Below are positions 18,885 through 31,700 of a DNA stretch of 64,000 bases, in pieces. Positions within the stretch are counted from its first letter, which is position 1, and every line of letters begins with the position of its first letter. The translations under genes were made by a program, and so were the position numbers. Below the pieces are notes generated by a model that made no database searches, had not been told where the DNA came from, and saw nothing but the letters and a program-made list of their open reading frames with translations. This stretch comes from Pectinophora gossypiella (taxonomy: Eukaryota; Arthropoda; Insecta; Lepidoptera; Gelechiidae), in NCBI RefSeq assembly GCF_024362695.1, contig NC_065424.1, positions 6,636,786 through 6,700,785 on the forward strand, in the 5' to 3' direction.

Positions 18885-19105
18885 CGCTTCTATCGGCTCC
18901 TTAGGATCGATTAATTGTTTCAAATATAAACCCTCTCAGACGACGCCCGGAGACGTGGTTCGCGTCCAACTGGGAATCTCCCGACGTGTCGTCTTAAATT
19001 TTGTACCGAGTGAGAGCGCTCAGCGCTTCCCATATGTCCGGCCAAGTAGGTAATGCCATCTGAGGTAAACACACAATAAGTCACGTCTAAAAATAAATAA
19101 ATAGG
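18885..19105. repeat. Dispersed repeat family F, long copy
   Basis: It shares CTCTCAGACGACGCCCGGAG-like, TTTTGTACCGAGTGAGAGCG, and GGCCAAGTAGGTAATGCCAT blocks with the 23.5 kb copy. Confidence 0.7.
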
Positions 19106-19154
19106 TTCTTGATTACAGCCGAGCCGTGGGTGTGGCGTGGGAGCCGTGGACGTT

Positions 19155-19480
19155 GGGAGCCGTGGTAACCCAGATTGTAGAACGCTTGCCTCTTACTTTG
19201 AGGTCGCAGGTTCGAATCCAGCACAGGCCTAAAGCAATGATCGTCAAATTTGTTTTCGAATTCATGTTTGGATCATAATAGAAGAAAAACATCATGTGGA
19301 AACCTACATTCCCGATAAAATGCATGTTTGGAGGTATGTGACCTAACCTGTATTGGGCTGGTTTTCCCTTCGCGGGTTAGAAGGTTAGACAAGCAGTCTT
19401 CTGTAAAAAAGCTTCTATCAAATCTTCAGGATAGGTAAGTGGACCTTGTGAAAAACGGGATAATGGTACTTGATTACAAA
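19155..19480 (+). mobile_element. SINE family D, near full length
   Basis: The tRNA-like head (TAGAACGCTTGCCTCTTACT; B box GGTTCGAATCC) is followed by ATGTTTGGATCATAATAG, GAGGTATGTGACCTAACCTG, and AGTGGACCTTGTGAAAAACG. Confidence 0.85.
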
Positions 19481-19489
19481 TGATGACTA

Positions 19490-20620
19490 TGACAACCCGC
19501 TATTGCTAGCCCATTGATGACGTAAGTTTTATTATTGAAAATAAACTGAATTACTGACGTAATGTATTTAATTACCATAACTTTTCACATAAATAAAAAA
19601 TATTAAAACTGTAAGTAACTATGTTACGAGAAGTTCAAAATTTCCTTGCAAAGTAATTTGTTGTGTGTGTGCGTGTGTAATTTTTTTATTACGAAATGGC
19701 AATACAGGGCGATGACGTCAGCTGGGCTAACCTTGAAATGTTAGCTGTCAGTTTTGAGCATACCTGGTTATCTTATACCATGCTATCCAATATACAATTC
19801 TAAAAGAGGTTACATTTCATAATCATCACATGTCACTATCTAAACAGCTCGATCTTGTAGATGTAACATCAGATATGCCAGTAGTCCTAAGCGCGTCTCA
19901 CACGGGGAAAAACGCTATTTTTCCAAGCCTTGCAGGTATTACTCCCGTCTCAATATATTAAATTCTCAATTGAATATAATAAAACTCACCTTCTATAATT
20001 TTATAACATGTATTTTCCTCTACTTTGACAATGAAGCAATACTTTTAAGCATATAATACTATTTTATAACAATCCAAATTTGCATTCACGTCAAAAAAAC
20101 AATCTCCCGCCTACCAACATTTTTCTTTTTCCGTATTTGTAATTCCGGCCAGTGTTGCAATCTCTCGTAAACATTTTACTCGTGAGATTTTACTCGATTG
20201 GAATTGACCTTACACTCGGTCGGTGGATAAATTCAACTAAATAGTTACAATAAAATTGAAAAAGAAAACATGCTTAACACTGAATACTTATTAAATATAA
20301 CAATCCTCTAAAATAAAATAAATCCTCCTTTTTAGTGGCTATGAACCCATCCATTCTCTTAGACCATTGTACAACAGGTTCTAGTAGAAATGATCTGTAC
20401 GCATATTATTGGGCATCTATTATGACGAAAATATAATAAAACTATATCGGTCGCTTGAGTCACTTGGCATTATGGACATGATTACCCTTGCCGTATCTGA
20501 AAAAAAATACTGAAAACCTGCGTTTCCTCGTGTGCTAGTTCCAGTTTTCATTCAGTTGCTAGCCAGTCAGTAATTTTAGTTACTTTGTATCCAGTAGAAA
20601 TAAAAAATAGAAAAATATTA
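19490..20620. other. AT-rich spacer
   Basis: About 1.1 kb with no recognised repeat family, exon or RNA gene. Confidence 0.5.
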
Positions 20621-20624
20621 GTGG

Positions 20625-20665
20625 AAAATAGGCGTGATTTCATGTATGTATGTATGTATGTATGG
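20625..20665 (+). repeat. (ATGT)n microsatellite at a family K tail
   Basis: GGAAAATAGGCGTGATTTCA is the last part of a family K LINE tail and is followed by five to six TATG units. Confidence 0.75.
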
Positions 20666-20869
20666 ATACTCCAGTACCCCCGTGTAAGAACGCGCTTACT
20701 GTTAATATTGCCACATTACATGTGAGTACGTGGCTTGACATACCCATTGTAACTGTTTTGTCTTGTACTAAAGTTTCACATGTATTGTACGAATGGCAGT
20801 CTTAACTTTTTAAACGCAATTTGAATTCATAAATGGACGCAGGATTGTTTTCTTTTGTCTTTTTCGTGC

Positions 20870-21030
20870 TCCGTGGCATTATAGAACGGTAACTCCGCCC
20901 GCGCCAATTCGTTTCGTTTCGATCCTCACCCCCTCTGAGTCTTACTTTAGTCATAGAACGGCAACTCTCCACTCCCCACCTAGTTTAGACATGAATCGTA
21001 TGGTGTCAGACGTCACACACACACAAAACA
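20870..21030 (+). repeat. Family G, two partial copies in tandem
   Basis: TCACCCCCTCTGAGTCTTAC appears first, then a second start (CATAGAACGGCAACTCTCCA) and the end CAGACGTCACACACACA. The second copy starts inside the first. Confidence 0.65.
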
Positions 21031-21424
21031 TTGTACTTACTGTAATTATTCTTTGTTATTTAATAAGCTATTGGATATTCTCAATAAATAAATAAATAAC
21101 TTATCAACTTTTGATTAAAATACAGCCTATGCATCCATCTGATCACGACGCCGCCGTTTCTAATGCAGTCTACCACATCACTATTATAGTATAGCACATC
21201 CCTTTGTGGTCTTTCATTACAAAGCCAACTGCTCATTCAGCTTCGGGCGCATTCAACTGAACGGTTTTCGTGTCATCCGTTGGCCTGAGACCTTGACACA
21301 AGCCTATTAATACCCGCCCACTTTGACCACCTGATGCTCATTTATATTACCTCGAATTGAAGCTTTGTTTAGTCCAGATTATGTTAATTATGTACTTCTC
21401 TAGAGTATACATATCGTCGCTCAT

Positions 21425-21600
21425 GTTTTTTTTAACGTGACTTATTGTACATTTGCCGCAGATGGCATTGACTACTTAGCCGGACAATTGGGGAGCGCTG
21501 AAGGCTCTCACCCGGTAAAATGTTTAACACAACAGGCCTGAGGGTGCCCAGTTGGGCGCGAACCTCGGTTTAGGAATTAATCGACCCTAGTAGGTCGATA
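21425..21600. repeat. Repeat family F, inverted relative to the 23.6 kb copy
   Basis: It has AACGTGACTTATTGTACATT, GGCATTGACTACTTAGCCGG and GGCTCTCACCCGGTAAAATG, then CAACAGGCCTGAGGGTGCCC. Confidence 0.75.
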
Positions 21601-21604
21601 GCGA

Positions 21605-21850
21605 TAAGCGCTGAACATGGCTCATGCTACGATTACGTACTTACTAAGTAAATAGTAGCCAGGACTGACTACTTAGCCCTCAGAAGCACGGATCATCTTA
21701 CTTTCGGTGAGTCGGATGATCAACGATTGTAATGTCCTAATAAGGATCTGTGGTTTAACGGCATCATTCAAACCATTAGATTAAGGATATAATGAAAAAA
21801 AGAATCACAAAGTGATTATATTCCCACCGACCCCGGAACGGGCCACGGAC
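21605..21850 (-). mobile_element. SINE family B, degenerate
   Basis: On the minus strand it shows CACGGATCATCTTACTTTCG (plus reading), GATTGTAATGTCCTAATAAG and a decayed tRNA-like head near 21830-21850. Confidence 0.6.
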
Positions 21851-22039
21851 CATGGAGGTTATAATGGAGGGAACAAACGGAATATGAATTAAAAAAAAAC
21901 TATTTTTTCTAAATTATATGTTACTAACATTGTCTTGTAAGTCTTTTTGTACTAACACTATATGGATCTTAAGGTCTGAAATAAATATTTTTTATAACAT
22001 AACTTAAGCTCACGACTACGTCATATTTCAAAGGTATAA

Positions 22040-22140
22040 AGTCTACCATATCCACCTTAGGACTTTGTATCAACAGTGGTTGCAAGGGCCCTGTCCACCT
22101 CATTAGGGATTACGGGCGTGAGTTTATGTTTGCATGTATG
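22040..22140. repeat. Repeat family J
   Basis: It has TAGGACTTTGTATCAACAGT and ATTAGGGATTACGGGCGTGA, inverse of the 8.5 kb copies. Confidence 0.65.
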
Positions 22141-22454
22141 TAATATTTACAATATCGTCATAGACTGCAATGTTAATCCGTTGCAATCATAAAAATGACA
22201 TGTCTCAGTGACCCATATCAGCTGATATGATAGGGGAACGGCTTATCTCGTAATCTCCTCGTAAGCAAGATGGAGTGAATAAAAGTATGTCGTCAAGATA
22301 GCTACTGGTTGTAAAGTTGGGTTAAACCAACAACCTTAGCGCCGGAGTTGTTTTTAGTGTGATTTACGGTTGCTTTTTTGGAGTAACCTTAGATTTAGCT
22401 CAAAGCAGCACCATGGGCGATTTGTAGACTAAGATAAGAAAGATCTATGATCAA

Positions 22455-22690
22455 ATCAAATATTGGTACTTTATTGCATGGAACTTAGTTGTAACACATA
22501 GACATAATTCCTTCCTAATTTTATTTTTAATTATACCTATTATTTTCTTATCCACCGGAAACGAAAGGGACGCATGATTGACAGTTGTTAATTTTAAACC
22601 GAATGAGTGAATGAATGGATAACCCGGGCGAATCAAATGGGCACCTCGCTGTTTGTATCCAGTTTGACATATGCTGTTGACTTAATTCGA
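22455..22690. repeat. Repeat family P and LINE tail
   Basis: It has TATTTTCTTATCCACCGGAA and AGGGACGCATGATTGACAGT, then AATGGATAACCCGGGCGAAT. Related pieces lie at 40.3 and 57.2 kb. A LINE tail (GTACTTTATTGCATGG) precedes it. Confidence 0.5.
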
Positions 22691-22699
22691 TCGGGTTAT

Positions 22700-23375
22700 A
22701 AATGTAAAATTTTGAGAAGGTTGTTTAAATTTCTGCTTAAAATTGACGAGTGTTCCATAAATTTTATGCATGTCGATTACCCATCTCATTCCCTTTCTGC
22801 GATAAGAAAGTGACAGGTATAACTTAAACTAAATTAGATGGTGTGACTGGAATCAGCACTTCTAGAGCAGAGGAGAATATGATTTAGTGGGATAACATAC
22901 GACAGCCAATCTTCAAAAATAAAAATAAAATGTTTGATAATTCAATTAATTCGGGATAGCAAGACGAGGCAAAAATCTGCTTAACGAATTCAATATCCGT
23001 GCAGTCACGTTCATAATCTCATTCGGAGCTCTTAAACCCAGCACAATCTCCCAATATTCGAACGATCCAACTATCTACAAAAATCTAAAGGGGAGAAGGT
23101 GAAAATAAAGTTTAAAGTTCGGAATACTATCCAAATTGATGCCTAAATTAGGTGACCCAAAACGAAAACTAGGCTAATAAAACTTAAGCCCCAGAATTCC
23201 ACGAAGTGAAAATTCGGACACACCCAGTCGCGCGGAAATGAGAGAGGGCCCTAATTTGCCGTCAGAAAGGTCAATGACCGCCGTTTAGTTTTCGGGGCAC
23301 GTTTAGCTGTTTCCTGGTTGATCTGGTCTTGTAACTTGCTGGTTGCTACTTGTAGACCAACTTTTTTTGTTTACG
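22700..23375. other. Unassigned spacer
   Basis: No exon or known repeat is seen. The part from 23150 to 23300 has higher GC (CACACCCAGTCGCGCGGAAA) but no splice-bounded frame that I can support. Confidence 0.4.
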
Positions 23376-23379
23376 ATAT

Positions 23380-23475
23380 GTTCACACCCCGGACACTTCA
23401 TATAAAACACCTCATTTTACACTGACACTACATTGACGTCGTGTGATGTCTGACCATACGGTTGAAGACTAAAAA
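23380..23475 (-). repeat. Repeat family G, 3' half
   Basis: The reverse complement gives the usual end: GTGTAAAATGAGGTGTTTTA, GAAGTGTCCGGGGTG. It is partial. Confidence 0.7.
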
Positions 23476-23499
23476 CTTAGACGTAGCCGACGTATTCCC

Positions 23500-23725
23500 T
23501 TTTACAGCGCTTATCGATATCGGCCCACTAGGGCTGGCTAATTGTTTTTAAACATAATTCTCTCAGAGGTCGCTCTGACTGAGCTAATCACCCAAGTGGG
23601 TGTCCACAGGCCTGTTATCTTAAGTTTTGTACCGGCTGAGAGCCCTCAGCGCTCCCCATTTGTCCGCCCAAGTAGTTAATGCCATTTGCGGTAAATCTAC
23701 AATAAGTCACGTCAAAAATAAAGCT
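23500..23725. repeat. Repeat family F, longest copy
   Basis: About 225 bp: CAGCGCTTATCGATATCGGC, GGCTGGCTAATTGTTTTTAA, GGTGTCCACAGGCCTGTTAT and a final AATAAGTCACGTCAAAAATA. It serves as a reference for the other fragments. Confidence 0.75.
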
Positions 23726-24351
23726 TGTAGCCCCCGATCTTAAAACAATCCAAAGAACGATTTATCATAATCTGTACGAGACAGATGAAGAATAGCTTCT
23801 GTCAATGAACCGTTTGTCTTTGGAATAAAATTTAAATCTGATTAAGGCATTATCATCGTTGAGTTAGCCCACACAGACCTAACTGCTTATCGGTAATGAC
23901 TGCATAGCCAATGTAAATTAAATATTATGATATTATGTAAGTTATTATAAGAAGCTGAACTACTAACGATCCCAATTACGTGCTATTATAAATTCCAAAT
24001 TCTGATACTTACATTTCCTGTTACTAAACTTGATTGTCAATTAGAACACACAAGAACCATCAAATCTAATAGAAACATTGCACCAAGTTCCTATAGAAAA
24101 TGGTAAAAATTTATATTGAAATTATGGGTTTTTCTAGTTATGGTTTATTAAATTATGAATTTCATAATTAAGGCTAGTAATGGTATACTTATTATACTTT
24201 CTAATCATTATGTGATTTGACGTTATGGCAAGTCTCTTATGGATATTAAAAGTAGGTGATTTTTGTATTTAACTTATTTATTTATTGTTGAGAATTTACG
24301 AAATCAGAATAATTTATTCAACAATTAAAAACAAAACATTTATTTATTTAT

Positions 24352-24490
24352 GAATTTTATTAAATAATAATTGAATAATAAGTGCGATATTTTGTCACGT
24401 TTTTCTATGATGCCACAGGTTGCTTTTTCATTTCGTGTTTTGACGTTTAGTAAAAAGTAACTGATTTGACTAGTTGGAAACTACCCTATT
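24352..24490 (+). repeat. Repeat family H
   Basis: AATAAGTGCGATATTTTGTC, CACGTTTTTCTATGATG and GACTAGTTGGAAACTACC match the 3.2 kb copy. Confidence 0.75.
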
Positions 24491-24977
24491 GCATGGAATA
24501 TAAGGAAGTCCCTCCAGATGCTTTGAAAGATTTTATATGTATGTTTTGTGTAAAACTTGTTTTGTATGTTGTGTGCAATTAAATATAATTGTATTTTAAA
24601 TAAAAGGTGTTCAGAACGTTTCTTCTTCTTGTATAACAGTAAGCTCGGAACATAAAATTGTACTAAGTAATTTTTGCAAGATAATTTATCGTTCCTGTTC
24701 GCCTTAGTTGTGTCGGTCTCAGGAGCCGTTTTATGAGTGTGATGGCGACGCGCTGACGGCACCTAGTCATAACTTGGGGTTACATAATCCTTGTTAATGA
24801 TCGCATGGTTCGTTTTAGAATCTTGAATTGCGGAAATATTGCACTAAGGGTTCTTATGAACTTTCGGTATTTTAAAGTCGTAAGACCGAATGTTCTTTTA
24901 AAATCCAAATCCCATCGTTTAACTATTGTATCTGGAAATCTCGGAGGTTAAGCATTGGTAACCATTCTTCGCTTGGA

Positions 24978-25230
24978 CTCCGTGGTCCAGTGGTTGAGCG
25001 TTGAGCTCACGATCCGGAGATCCCGGTGGGGATATATCACAAAAATTACTTTGTGGCCCCTAGTTTGGTTAGTACATTACAGGCTGATCACCTGATTATC
25101 CGAAAGTAAGATGTTAAGCATGTTAAGTCGTTGGTCCCGGTTACAGGTCAGTGGCCTTTGGCGGCTCAATAGTAACCCTAACACCAGGGTTGATGAGGTT
25201 GGTACTTCACCTCACAACCCACACGATGAA
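24978..25230 (+). mobile_element. SINE family B, with tRNA-like head
   Basis: The head CTCCGTGGTCCAGTGGTTGA has an A box, but the B box region is shortened (ATCCCGGTGGGG). The body (GATCACCTGATTATCCGAAA, TTGGCGGCTCAATAGTAACC) and end CAACCCACACGATG follow. Confidence 0.85.
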
Positions 25231-25239
25231 AGAGCAAGA

Positions 25240-26280
25240 CGACCTTCGACATTCTTCGCTAAATTAAGTGTGCGGATATTAGTTATTCGGTCTCTAGTCA
25301 TTCAGGATCAGGTAAATTCGAACTCTCGAAATATGGTTTCTGTTTCAATAAAGTTTTGCGAATAAAACGATTTGCAGAGCTGCAAAATGTCCACAATATT
25401 CATAAATAGAGATACATATGGTCGACACATGTCGTTGGCTATCACGATGTTAGATGCTGTAATCGCTTCATTATTACGTCTTACTGCAGTAGAATATAAT
25501 ATTATCTGAGCTTATCTTTGTCATAAAGTTACTGTATGACTGTTATGATTTTATTATAAAAAGACTTCTGTTGGCTGCAGAAGGTTTCTTCATTGAAAGC
25601 ACAATCAGTTTTTCAGATTTATTATTATATTAATGCAGTCCGATAGGACTGCAATGAATTAATCTAGGAAAATATTCACATAAGTTGAAGAAATAAGAAA
25701 AACATCCCTCGTCGGCATAAGTCCATGGCGTAAGTAAGTTTTAATAGACAGATTTCACAGACACTTTTTTGGATTGAAGTTTGTTAAATTAATCCAGCCG
25801 TTATCAAATGATGCGTTTTTTAATTTTCCAATGTTCATCATCATTTCATTTTTACTTGTCAGATATGAAAATCAGGACGTCAATAAACTATGTCTTGGGG
25901 CAAAAAAAAGAGAAAAGTGGTCTGAAGACTCATTCTCGTCTTTGTCCCAAATTCAGACCCGTCACTTCACCATTCGCCTGTCTGCAGTCAAGATGTTTAT
26001 GGGCTATTAATCTGCTTAATAGAGTATCGTTTTCTTTTTATTTTCTTGACATACGTGACCCTGCCACCATATGTGTCTGTCTTCTCTAGTTTCCTAACCT
26101 AACGGTTTAACGACTGTCCACACACAGACAAACTGGCATGCAGTTGTTATTTCGCATGGGCTCCAAATTTCCCTTTTAAATATTGGTTTCTTTTTTGGGG
26201 GTAATATTTTTCCATTTTTTCCTTTCTAACGTGTGATAATATTCTTGATTCTGTAGTTTTTGAGAACACTAAAATATATT
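25240..26280. other. Unassigned spacer
   Basis: Two overlapping plus-strand frames of 78 and 93 codons (25774-26089) lack splice context, codon bias or similarity I can recognise, so I do not call them genes. No repeat family is seen. Confidence 0.4.
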
Positions 26281-26941
26281 AAAAATATACTTTATTGCAC
26301 CAAAATAACAGAAAATAGTTACGAAAGTATAATAATTGCACACTTTGCATAAAAACGAATTAAGTACCGATTATTATTTTGCTATTTAATATGCTATAGC
26401 CAAAGCATCAATCACGCCAAATTACTCATAACAGTACTTAACAGCTCTAACGGATTTTTGCGAATCGAAATCTGGATGCATTTGGTGTTTTGCCAAGAGC
26501 TAATAACAAAAGTAAATGCGTGTCGCAGAAATTCGAGTTGGATGTGAAAATAAACGCTAACAAGCACAAGGCTTCAGAATCGTCTGAGGACTGACATTAT
26601 TATGAGATGAGTCGTGGAGATGCAGCCAGATGGGACGATGATATGTTATGTCCAGAAGTTCTGAGTACTGTGACGTATCCATTCCAGATTTATGATCAAA
26701 ATCGTTTCTTAAAAGTGAGTACTCCTGTTGACACAGTATTATTTCGTAACCATAAATCATCTCGATAGTGATTATTCCGTTTCCAAGATTTGACAGGTCT
26801 GGTCTTTTACAGAAGCGACCATAAATGAATAAGTAACAATAACAAAAGGTCTTTGTGGCTCAAGAGAAGAAACGGTGCAAGTGACTTTTCAACAACAACA
26901 TAAGAAACAGACAAACCAGAATGCGCAAAGAAAACTTTTAA

Positions 26942-27495
26942 CTTTTTTTTTTTTAATTTATTGTTGAAAACATTTTACATAAAGATACAATTGAATCGCA
27001 TTGCTAAACCTTGCAGGTTTGTCTCAATGCAATATTCCGCTATTGTTACAGTTTGTACTTCAGAAGTATACCACTAATTAATAACACTATTCAACAAATA
27101 AAGTACACATTTCAAACGCCAAACGCATACATGGACGAAAGAACCGGTAGGATAGGTAATTCGCCACAAGTGAGGCGCATCATACCTACGTATGAGCGGG
27201 CGATTCCGAGAAACTGGCAAGCAGCAAACAAGTAAACAAGATAGTAAACAGGGTGCTCCAAATTCACACATCAAGTCACATACTTTGTAGGTTTTCAAAC
27301 ATGTACCTTTTTAATATATTGTTGAGGTTTTTTGGTGTGATTTTATGCCTAATTTCAATTGGTATCTGATTTATTAAGTCAGGTACGATGTAATTAGACA
27401 CTCGTTTACCGTAAAAATTGTTAAATTTGGGCTTATTTAATATATGATTTGTTACCTGCCTAGTTATTTTGAAGTCTATTTTGAACTCTATAGAA
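26942..27495 (-). mobile_element. LINE 3' end with intact C-terminal frame and poly(A)
   Basis: From 27485 down to a TGA at 27276-27278 the minus frame stays open for 70 codons: FKIDFKITRQVTNHILNKPK, NFYGKRVSNYIVPDLINQIP, RHKITPKNLNNILKRYMFEN, then LQSM. This resembles the C-terminal tail of jockey/CR1-type reverse-transcriptase proteins. A 3' UTR of about 310 bp with AATAAA at 26957-26962 and a terminal A run (T run at 26943-26954) follows. Confidence 0.7.
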
Positions 27496-27499
27496 AGAG

Positions 27500-28660
27500 A
27501 AAAATATCGTTTATTTTAGACATAAATAGGTACGTGCATATTATTTCATACGAGTAGAAAAAAAACCATTTTAACCTTGTATCTTAAACAGGACATCAGC
27601 TCAGCTAGATTGTTGAGACTTTCCTACAATGAAGGCAACTTCACAACGCTGATTTTTTTAGTGGGATTATAGGAGTTATCAACTGAATGAGGGTATTTAT
27701 GGTGCTGATAAAGCATTTTGCTACAATAACTTTTACTAGAGTTGTATCCTACGAAACATAACGTGAGCGAAATTCTCAACTGTAAAGTAAACTGACGAGT
27801 ATGATCGACGTTTATGCTTGTCTAGTGCTCATTGTATTATAGATGAAACTTCATTGCTGTTATTTTGAATTGTGTATACATTTTAAAGCCGATTGTTGTG
27901 TCCAATTGGAAATGGCAAACAAATTGTTCTTGCATTAGTATTAGAAGCAATGTTTAGATACTAATAGTGTGAAGTACAATTAGAAGTTAGTTATTCCACC
28001 TCCAACACGGTTATTGCAATAATTACGGTGGGTGATTACGAATGACTCACGTAATTAGCGATGCTTCGTCGATCATTTCCAATAAATTATTCTTGAGTAA
28101 TGAATTCACTTCATTTTCTAAACTTACACGTAGTTGCGTAACTTGATCCTATTGTTAACAATTTCAAAGAAATGAGGTTTTTATCCAAATCTTTGACTTA
28201 ATCGACACTTTGTAAAAAGTATAATAGCTGGACATATTCGTAAACAAAGCAAAGCCCTTACAAATAAATACAAATTTTACCTAACGCCAATCATATTAAT
28301 TAAGACAAGAATAATACCGAAAGATATACCAGACATTATAGAAACACATAAATGAATTAGGGAGAAAACTACAGTAACAAATTCATCCAAAATATTTTGA
28401 GAGCGAAACATCCAATACAAAATACTCAACTCGTATATTCTTTCGCTTGCCAAAAACCAGTTTGGAGAATGTTTGAACGTCCAAAAGGAAGAATTAGTTT
28501 TTGTGGGCTTCGAGGTTGCGAGTCGGGGCCATTATCCTCGCCTACACCAACGAATGCTTCGACTTTTGGACGACACTGAAGGGAAGTGACGTCGTGAATT
28601 CATGCTGTTTCTTCAAGACTTCCGTTTTTATGTACAGACTTACATTTTAACATATTTTCT
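27500..28660. other. Unassigned spacer
   Basis: No recognised repeat or exon. A 60-codon plus frame at 28397-28579 has no splice or family support. Confidence 0.4.
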
Positions 28661-28664
28661 TTAT

Positions 28665-28772
28665 CACCTATCACGTTGGTCTAACAGAAAGTTCGGTGAG
28701 GTGTGGGTACTTAGTTCATCTTGCAATGGTTCACATCTGACTACCCTAATTGGGACATAGTCATGAAATGAA
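28665..28772 (+). mobile_element. SINE family C, 3' half
   Basis: It has CACGTTGGTCTAACAGAAAG, GAGGTGTGGGTACTTAGTTC and CTGACTACCCTAATTGGGAC. Confidence 0.8.
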
Positions 28773-28799
28773 CTGAAAATGTACTGTCATAAATGTGGT

Positions 28800-31700
28800 A
28801 GGTATATAGGTGGAAGTAATGCTTTTAGCGTTCAGCACGTTGATGTTATGTTAAAGTGTTTACGAAAGTTAAATTCTGAAAACCCTGAAAACCTAAACTC
28901 TGCGGTTATATTTCTTATTTCTCATTATTTCCTCAAATTCGTTTCTATTAACCATTACGTATAACAATTTTTCATAGAATGATGATTAAACATGAATTGC
29001 TCTATATAAAATAAATTGTTTCATAAGTTCGTGTGATAGGTTATCGTGACATTTAGATCTACATTGAATCACGCACTCAACTTGTGAGTATATTTTACAA
29101 TAACTACAATAACAAACTGCGCATGAAACACCACAGCGCAATTCGAAATCTGCGAAATAGTTTTAATAAAACCGCTTTATATTTACGAGAATGTGCATCG
29201 CAATTGTGGCGTAGCTATAACGGAATATGAGGTCTATTCTGTTCTACGTCGTCTGTCCTATAAATTCACAACCACATCATAACATTCTCTTCGCATGATG
29301 AGAGACATCAAGGCCAAACAGCGAGCGAATAAGTTAACGTTTGATAGCGTTTCGAACAAAGCTCCTCAACGCAGCCTGAGATTTTCACACCTTTTACAAC
29401 AATATACAATATAATGTATTGCTCATTACATTGTTCTTGTCAAGTTTAATTGTGATTTTCATCGAGAAAAGGTGTTGGATTGACGTCGGTCGTTATGTCT
29501 TTGAAATTTTCAGTTTTTGTCCTTGAGTTTTTGTTATTTTGAGATATTCTATAGAAAAAAAACTTAGGAGATAATTAATTATTAAACTATTCAGAATCTA
29601 AAGTGAACAAGTAATTGCATCGTGTTTAGGGAACTTCAGAAATCAATAATTTAGGTTGAGTTGAGGACATGTAAAAGTATTTCTGTGTATGTATCTTTGA
29701 AATATTGATCCTTTATTATTATTAAATTAACTTGAATAATTCCGTAATTTTCATAATCCTGCCCTTATTCCACCTAGGCGGGGTCGGCACATCATGTCTT
29801 CGTCGTCCGTTGGTCTGTGTCATTCGTCATCTTAGCACGTACACCTTTCGTTTATATGTCTCTTCAAAACCAAGATTTGGAAAAATAGATTTTGATCACA
29901 AAGCTTCGTTTGCTTCTGAAGTAAAACTGGCGTTATCCCGTGCGTAGCGTTTTCAAAGCTGAGAACGTGATATCCCTTCGTAGATTGCAGACCGGTTCCT
30001 TTTGCCGCAGTATAAATTGACGATAGTTGTCAAGCGAAAGCAAGTTGTCATAAGATAAATTATTTAGGAAAGGTAAAGAAAAACGAATACGTGTGAAAAG
30101 AGAATTTGTTTAGGATTTTAGCAAACAATAAAATAAAGAGTATAGAAAAATTGTAACGACGTAAGCAGTTTTGTACATCAGCCGATATTTGTTTTTAGAA
30201 CGTTGACGAATCTGAAATACATATTCATTTTCAAACTATTAAAGCATTGAATAATGCAACTGAAGTGAGTTTCTGCCAACGAGCGTACCATTTTAAACCC
30301 CCACATTGCCGATAAGTTTTTGCTCAGTTTATGAACATTCTCCACAGGGAGTGTATAATTAGTAAAAAAAATCCTTACAGCTTTATTTTTCGAATTTATA
30401 GAGATCATCACTAACTTGTAGCACAAGTTATTCTTTTTAAACTAAAAGGCGTATCATTTCTTGTACTCGCCCTACCTTTAACCCATACTCATTTATTATT
30501 CTAAAAGCTTTACTATTTTACGAGCATTGTCTAGACCCATCATACTCGTATTGTTTATGTGCACATCCATATAGGATACAAGTCACAATAATAATTCTAT
30601 AGCACATAAAATTAATGCATTTGAGAGTTCGACAAACACGCACAATAAAGTTTATGTTCCATAATGAAAATGCAGGCACTTGGCTGAGAGAAAATAAGTA
30701 AATTCACGTTTTATAGTAAAAAGTAATATTCCGCAAGGATCTACTGAAGCTAGAGGATATCAAATTCAGACTGTAATCCACAAAACAGTTCAGTGGTCAA
30801 GGTTCCTGGGCACATGCCAAATCAAAAAAAAAACTCCTACAGCAATATCATCTACTATCCGGTTTATATTGTCACTAATATAGGTCAGTCCAGCTTTTAC
30901 GACTTTAATCCAAATCTAAAGGTGATTCAGTAGTAATACAATTTGGAAAGCCTAACACCAAAAATTCATCCGGATAAAATGAAAATCTTTACAGAAAAAA
31001 TTAAACATCGGAAGAACATTCTCACGCATTCACTTCAGAACTTCAAGTCCAAGTTAAACTTGATAGAACGATAGTAATTTTCAATAATTGCAACCGCTTG
31101 ATCGGAAATCGCTGATGATGCGGGTCGTTGAACTCTCAGATAAGGCTGTTACCACAACAACTTGTGATACTTTCTTCATTGATTGCATGGTACGGAACTG
31201 ATAGAACAAAAAAATATGACTTGAGTGATATTTTTTGTTCTCCTCCTACTTGTTATCCTACTAAGGAGGCTAAAATTACTCTTTCATTTGAAAATCCACA
31301 AGTTGAGTATCTAAGTCCTTTCTAAAAACTGGAGACGATGAGATCAAAACCACAATAAAAATCGTGTTAAAACAATTTTTATTTGAAGTAAATTTTGGTT
31401 TACAATGTGTTTAATATTCACGGCATGTTCGTTCATAAGAATCGAGTGATTGAAAATTCTTTGCATTGTTTAAAGTTTACGCGTCTATGCTTCTTTATCA
31501 ATTATGCATGAATCATTCCGCATTTGTTGAAGAATTTCTTATTAATGTTTATGATAGTAATTATGCATTTCTCAAGATTGCTCTCATGACGCCTTTGAAG
31601 TTCATAGCTCTCTCAATTGTGCTTTTCATTCATAATTTATTCGTATCAAAAGCAATACTGTAGACCTATATATAACATTCTACGGTAACACTTCTCGTCA

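Noticed and set aside
25774..26089. Overlapping 78- and 93-codon plus-strand frames
   Set aside because: Neither has splice signals, recognisable similarity or distinct composition.
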